NCBI GenBank assembly: GCA_028699795.1
Contig: JAQVTZ010000022.1
Coordinates: forward strand, 1 to 16,431
Origin: Clostridia bacterium
GTDB taxonomy: Bacteria; Bacillota; Clostridia; Christensenellales; DTU072
DNA: 16,431 nt
Direction of reading: 5' to 3'
Both the position numbers and the translations under genes were made by a program. Under the pieces are notes generated by a model. The model had not been told where the DNA came from and searched no databases. It saw only the letters and a program-made list of their open reading frames with translations. Of this stretch, positions 13,647 through 16,431 are shown in pieces; the stretch's first letter is position 1; each line of letters starts with the position of its first letter.

Positions 13647-13660
13647 ACCGTTTTAAAAAA

Positions 13661-13669
13661 TGTGAATAA
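13661..13669 (-). promoter_or_regulatory. DnaA box beside the dnaN ribosome binding site
   Basis: TTATTCACA on the minus strand fits the relaxed consensus TTATnCACA. It overlaps the start of the dnaN AAAGGAG (13668–13674), so DnaA bound here could also affect dnaN expression. Confidence 0.6.
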
Positions 13670-13679
13670 AGGAGTTCCT

Positions 13680-14783
13680 ATGAAATTTTCTTGCAATCCT
13701 GATGCATTGTCCGATGCGCTCAATATAGTTTCGAAAGCAATCCCCAATAAACCGACCATTCCGATATTGGAAGGAATTAAATTAGTTGCCCAAGGAAGTA
13801 CACTGATTCTTTCTGCCACAGATATGGAAATGTTTATCGAAAAGAAGATTAACGCCGATATTCTGTTAGAAGGAGAATTGGTGGTATCCGGGCGTATTTT
13901 TACCGAATTTATTCGCAAACTTTCCGATTTAGACAGCATCACAATCGAAAAATTCGCAGAAAATCTCAATATCTATTACGGCGATAACGAAACCGCTATC
14001 CAATGTCTTAACGAAGACACCTATCCCGAAATACGGCAAATCGATGACGATAGCTATTTCATGATAAAAGAAGGTGTCTTAAAGGAAACGATAGAAAGAG
14101 CAATTTTTTGTGTGGCGGTAGAAGATTCCAGACCGATACTTAAAGGATGTTTGTTAGAAATTAAAGATAATGTGCTCACCGCTGTCGCGCTGGACGGATA
14201 TCGGCTTGCAGTTGCAAAATGCGGCGTAACCGAACAAAAAGGAGACATCAAAATCATAGTACCCGGCAAACACTTAAACGAAATTGCCAAAGTGCTTGGG
14301 GAGAGCGAAGAAATTTTCAAGGTCAATATCCAAAAAAATAATATCATGTTCGACCTCGGACACACCAGAATCACGGCAAGACTGATGGAAGGCGAATTTT
14401 TGCAATACGAAAAAATTATTCCCGTAACCAATCAAACGAGCATTGTTATTCATAAAGAAGAAATGGAACGCGGTCTCGGGCGCGCGTCGCTTATTGCAAG
14501 AGATATGAAAAATAATTATTCCAAACTTTCTATCAGCAATGATATGATTATAATAAAGAGTAATTCCGAAGTAGGAAACTTCAGAGAAAATGTAGCGTGC
14601 AAACAAAGCGGAAAAGATTTAGAAATCGCTTTTAACAGCCGTTTTTTGTTTGATGCCTTTAATAGAATTAAAGAAGACTATATCAAGATAGAGTTCAACG
14701 GAAGCAGCGCACCCGCGTTAATCACCCCATTAGAAGGCGAAAAATTCAAATACATCATTCTGCCCGTCAGAATGATAGGATAA
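13680..14783 (+). CDS. dnaN: DNA polymerase III sliding clamp, beta subunit
   Basis: The 367-residue protein is full length for a beta clamp: three similar domains of about 120 residues that dimerise into a ring around DNA and tether the polymerase. Recognisable stretches are KPTIPILEGIKL (24–35), SATDMEMFIE (45–54), the middle-domain ALDGYRLAVAK (169–179) and the C-terminal YIILPVRMIG, whose LPVR is the family's usual end and part of the protein-binding pocket. AAAGGAG lies five bases before ATG 13680; a longer frame starting at 13593 runs through the origin and is rejected. It follows dnaA in the conserved order, but recF does not follow; a terminator and a convergent gene do instead. Confidence 0.95.
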   Translation: MKFSCNPDALSDALNIVSKAIPNKPTIPILEGIKLVAQGSTLILSATDMEMFIEKKINADILLEGELVVSGRIFTEFIRKLSDLDSITIEKFAENLNIYYGDNETAIQCLNEDTYPEIRQIDDDSYFMIKEGVLKETIERAIFCVAVEDSRPILKGCLLEIKDNVLTAVALDGYRLAVAKCGVTEQKGDIKIIVPGKHLNEIAKVLGESEEIFKVNIQKNNIMFDLGHTRITARLMEGEFLQYEKIIPVTNQTSIVIHKEEMERGLGRASLIARDMKNNYSKLSISNDMIIIKSNSEVGNFRENVACKQSGKDLEIAFNSRFLFDAFNRIKEDYIKIEFNGSSAPALITPLEGEKFKYIILPVRMIG

Positions 14784-14810
14784 ATAGCAAAAAAAACAAA
14801 CGATAAAGAG

Positions 14811-14838
14811 AGCGGAAAAGAAATGTTCCGCTTTTTTT
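14811..14838 (+). terminator. Intrinsic terminator of dnaN
   Basis: Stem AGCGGAA (14811–14817) and TTCCGCT (14826–14832), an eight-base loop, then a run of seven T (14832–14838), 28 bp after the dnaN stop. This is a standard rho-independent terminator for the plus strand. Confidence 0.85.
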
Positions 14839-14872
14839 ATTACCAACAGAAAAGAAAGAAACTTAAGAAAAC

Positions 14873-14895
14873 TGTTTCACAAAGCCCGTGGAACA
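14873..14895. promoter_or_regulatory. Split parS-like site: two exact half-sites 7 bp apart
   Basis: TGTTTCAC (14873–14880), the spacer aaagccc, then GTGGAACA (14888–14895). Joined without the spacer, the halves give TGTTTCACGTGGAACA, the reverse complement of the Bacillus parS TGTTCCACGTGAAACA. As RNA it could also form an eight-pair stem with one G·U, with a T run 9 bases downstream, so a weak terminator is the alternative reading. Confidence 0.45.
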
Positions 14896-15024
14896 TCCAT
14901 TATTTTTTTTCGGTAGGAAAGCAAAGAATGCAGAAAAGAAGAAAAAAGATATATTTTTGTTAAAATCTCAAAAAAATGGCATAAAAGTGATAGGTAACCA
15001 CATAAAATAATAATTTATGTTCTA

Positions 15025-15055
15025 TGTGAAACAAAAAAATGTTTCACGGGAAACA
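15025..15055. promoter_or_regulatory. parS-like ParB-binding site with an extra half-site
   Basis: TGTTTCACGGGAAACA (15040–15055) matches the widespread parS consensus TGTTTCACGTGAAACA at 15 of 16 positions, differing only by G for T at position 10. An inverted extra half-site, TGTGAAACA (15025–15033), lies six A's upstream. It is 256 bp past dnaN, where origin-proximal parS sites are expected. On the minus strand the same bases give TGTTTC-CCGT-GAAACA followed by seven T's, 20 bp past the M20 stop, so a weak terminator for that gene could overlap or replace the parS role. Confidence 0.55.
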
Positions 15056-15075
15056 CAAAAATGAGTGAAATATCA

Positions 15076-16374
15076 TTAAAAACAAAGAGATTTCAGAGCA
15101 GTGTAATAGATATCAATCATTTTTTGGAAGTCTTGCAAGTCGATATATTCGTCTTTTTGATGAATTGTGGCGTCGGTATCGGGGAATTGAGGGCCGAAAG
15201 CAACGCCATGCGGTAAAAATCGCGCATAGGTACCTCCTCCAATGGAAATCGGCTTACTGTCCGTTTTCATCACGCTGTTATATGCTTTCAGTAATGCGCA
15301 AACAAGAGGGTCGTCTTTGGGAACATATAACGGTAAATGGAAACTGCCGCGGTCAATATCGCAAAGAGGCAAAGAGGATTTAAGAATATCGGTAATCAAC
15401 CCCATTTTGTAAGAAACGGGATAGCGGATATCCAATTCAAATACGGCGAATCCGTTTTCTGCTTTTGCCGTCCCCAAATTAAGCGTTAGAGAGCCGCTCA
15501 TTTTGTCGTAAAGCTTTAACCCGATACCAGAGCCGTCGAACTTGCAAAACGCATTATAAAGCGCGTTAAATTCGCCGTAGGCGGCGCCCAATGCCTCCAG
15601 TAATATAATTAGGGCGTTGATTCCTTTATTCGGCGCGCTTCCGTGACAGGATTTGCCGAAGGCGGTTAGATAGAGTTTTCCGCTTTCTTTTGAACAGTTG
15701 CAACCCCGAGCAAGAGCAATGCGTTCGACATCTTCATCATAATCTAAACAGGCTTCTGCATAATCTGGCACAACATTGGCTCTGGTGCCTGCTGAAAGGG
15801 TATAAACGCTTTTGGGAAGGGGAAACGAAAGAGTATGGTATACGATACCTTTTTCGCAATTTATCACAGGAAAATCAGCATCGGGTGAGAAACCCGCCAC
15901 GGGCATTTCTTCGGTTTTTGCATAACGCTCCATGCATTTCCAGCCGCTTTCTTCGTCGCAACCCAAGATGAACCGTATTCTTTTTTTCGGGGTAAACCCT
16001 TCTTGTAACAGGCGGGCGCAGGCAAAAATACAGGCAACCATGGGGCCTTTGTCATCCATCGTTCCTCTGCCGTACAATTTACCATCGGCGATTTCGGCGC
16101 CGAAAGGAGGATGTGTCCAGCCGTTACCTACGGGAACGACATCGAGATGCCCGAGGATGCCGAACAGCTCTCCTTCGCCTACTTCGCCGTAGCCGCAATA
16201 ATTTTCGAGATTAGTGGTGTGAAAACCAAGATTTTCCAAAAGATTTAGCGTATAAGCTAACGCATCGGCATTGCCTTTTCCGAAGGGCATATCGTCTACG
16301 GGCGGAGTTTCGATACTATTTATTTTGACAAGGTCGGTAAGCGCGCCCAATGCGTTTTGGAAATCGGCTTTCAT
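15076..16374 (-). CDS. M20-family dipeptidase, PepV-like
   Basis: The 432-residue cytoplasmic zinc peptidase is close to the usual length of PepV/Sapep dipeptidases. Metal and catalytic residues are in place: GHLDVVP with H76 and D78, RGTMDDKG with bridging D107, DEESG with catalytic E141 and ligand E142, SPDADFP with D165, and H405 in ATIHQKDEY. The lid domain lies between about 180 and 350 and includes SCHGSAPNKG (242–251). PepV enzymes release N-terminal residues from dipeptides, often beta-Ala- or D-Ala-containing ones; specificity here is inferred. GGAGG ends six bases before the ATG at 16374. The gene is convergent with dnaN and ends beside the parS-like site. Confidence 0.9.
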   Translation of the reverse strand: MKADFQNALGALTDLVKINSIETPPVDDMPFGKGNADALAYTLNLLENLGFHTTNLENYCGYGEVGEGELFGILGHLDVVPVGNGWTHPPFGAEIADGKLYGRGTMDDKGPMVACIFACARLLQEGFTPKKRIRFILGCDEESGWKCMERYAKTEEMPVAGFSPDADFPVINCEKGIVYHTLSFPLPKSVYTLSAGTRANVVPDYAEACLDYDEDVERIALARGCNCSKESGKLYLTAFGKSCHGSAPNKGINALIILLEALGAAYGEFNALYNAFCKFDGSGIGLKLYDKMSGSLTLNLGTAKAENGFAVFELDIRYPVSYKMGLITDILKSSLPLCDIDRGSFHLPLYVPKDDPLVCALLKAYNSVMKTDSKPISIGGGTYARFLPHGVAFGPQFPDTDATIHQKDEYIDLQDFQKMIDIYYTALKSLCF

Positions 16375-16406
16375 AAAAACACCTCCGTTATGTTCCCAAA
16401 AAAGTA

Positions 16407-16412
16407 ATTATA
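16407..16412 (-). promoter_or_regulatory. Likely -10 box of the M20 peptidase promoter
   Basis: A perfect TATAAT on the minus strand, 33 bp before the start codon. Its -35 box would fall at or beyond the window edge, so only half the promoter can be seen. Confidence 0.5.
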
Positions 16413-16431
16413 ATACAGAATAAGGGGGGTT

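Larger units (their letters stand above)
13485..13679. other. Putative replication origin (oriC) in the dnaA–dnaN gap
   Basis: The 195-bp gap holds at least five sequences within one mismatch of the DnaA box TTATCCACA (listed separately), one of them perfect at 13610–13618, plus a two-mismatch neighbour ATCTCCACA (13618–13626). These are followed by a short C-rich spacer, four TTA units and a stretch that is almost pure A/T around TAAAAC-C-GTTTTA (13643–13655), the obvious unwinding element. In Bacillota the dnaA–dnaN gap commonly forms all or part of the origin. The upstream dnaA region carries no boxes, so a one-part origin is suggested. Confidence 0.75.

Noticed and set aside
1..16431. CRISPR arrays, tRNA genes, insertion sequences, phage genes
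   Set aside because: No regularly spaced repeats, no cloverleaf-like sequence and no transposase, integrase or phage-like protein was seen by eye on either strand.

Overview
The window looks like a chromosomal replication-origin neighbourhood from a Gram-positive, Clostridia-type Bacillota organism. The evidence is a dnaA–dnaN pair separated by a cluster of DnaA boxes, sigma-A promoters of the TTGACA/TGnTATAAT type, strong GGAGG ribosome binding sites, a lipobox lipoprotein, and genes often found near Firmicutes origins (rlmH and a YycJ/WalJ-type metallo-hydrolase). No species can be named. I saw no tRNA or rRNA gene, CRISPR array, transposase or phage gene.

Layout. 1–1836: two divergent genes for exported proteins, a partial secreted protein with an InlB/Flg_new-type repeat (minus) and an acidic lipoprotein (plus), followed by a perfect palindromic terminator and a small intergenic repeat cluster. 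1837–4287 (minus): one four-domain sulfur-redox protein, CoA-disulfide-reductase-like oxidoreductase + rhodanese + TusA + DsrE-like. 4288–4710: a 423-bp gene-free stretch with possible operator repeats, a strong forward promoter and a candidate structured RNA leader. 4711–10819 (plus): a tight nine-gene run, probably one operon, encoding a Dabb-domain protein, an adenine-PRT-like phosphoribosyltransferase, the YycJ-like hydrolase, two tandem CPBP membrane proteases, RlmH, an M14 peptidase, TadA and Pth. 11065–11988 (plus): a zinc-dependent phospholipase C-family protein with its own promoter. 12102–14783: dnaA (apparently leaderless), an oriC-like intergenic region, and dnaN with a terminator. 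14784–15075: a gene-free spacer with two ParB/parS-related sites, one split and one near-perfect. 15076–16374 (minus): an M20 dipeptidase of the PepV type.

How it fits together. The plus-strand run joins translation-quality functions (RlmH methylates 23S rRNA, TadA makes inosine-34, Pth recycles peptidyl-tRNA) with peptide/cell-wall turnover (M14) and membrane proteolysis (CPBP). The right-hand third is replication initiation (DnaA, oriC, sliding clamp) with putative segregation sites beside it. If oriC lies between dnaA and dnaN, the operon to its left is transcribed toward the origin, which is unusual.

Most notable: a parS sequence with a 7-bp insertion and a second parS-like site with one Noc-type base; dnaA placed 3 bp from its predicted transcription start; a DnaA-box/trinucleotide unwinding-type arrangement; an unidentified structured leader RNA with competing helices; and tandem CPBP proteases with shared and duplicated linker sequences.
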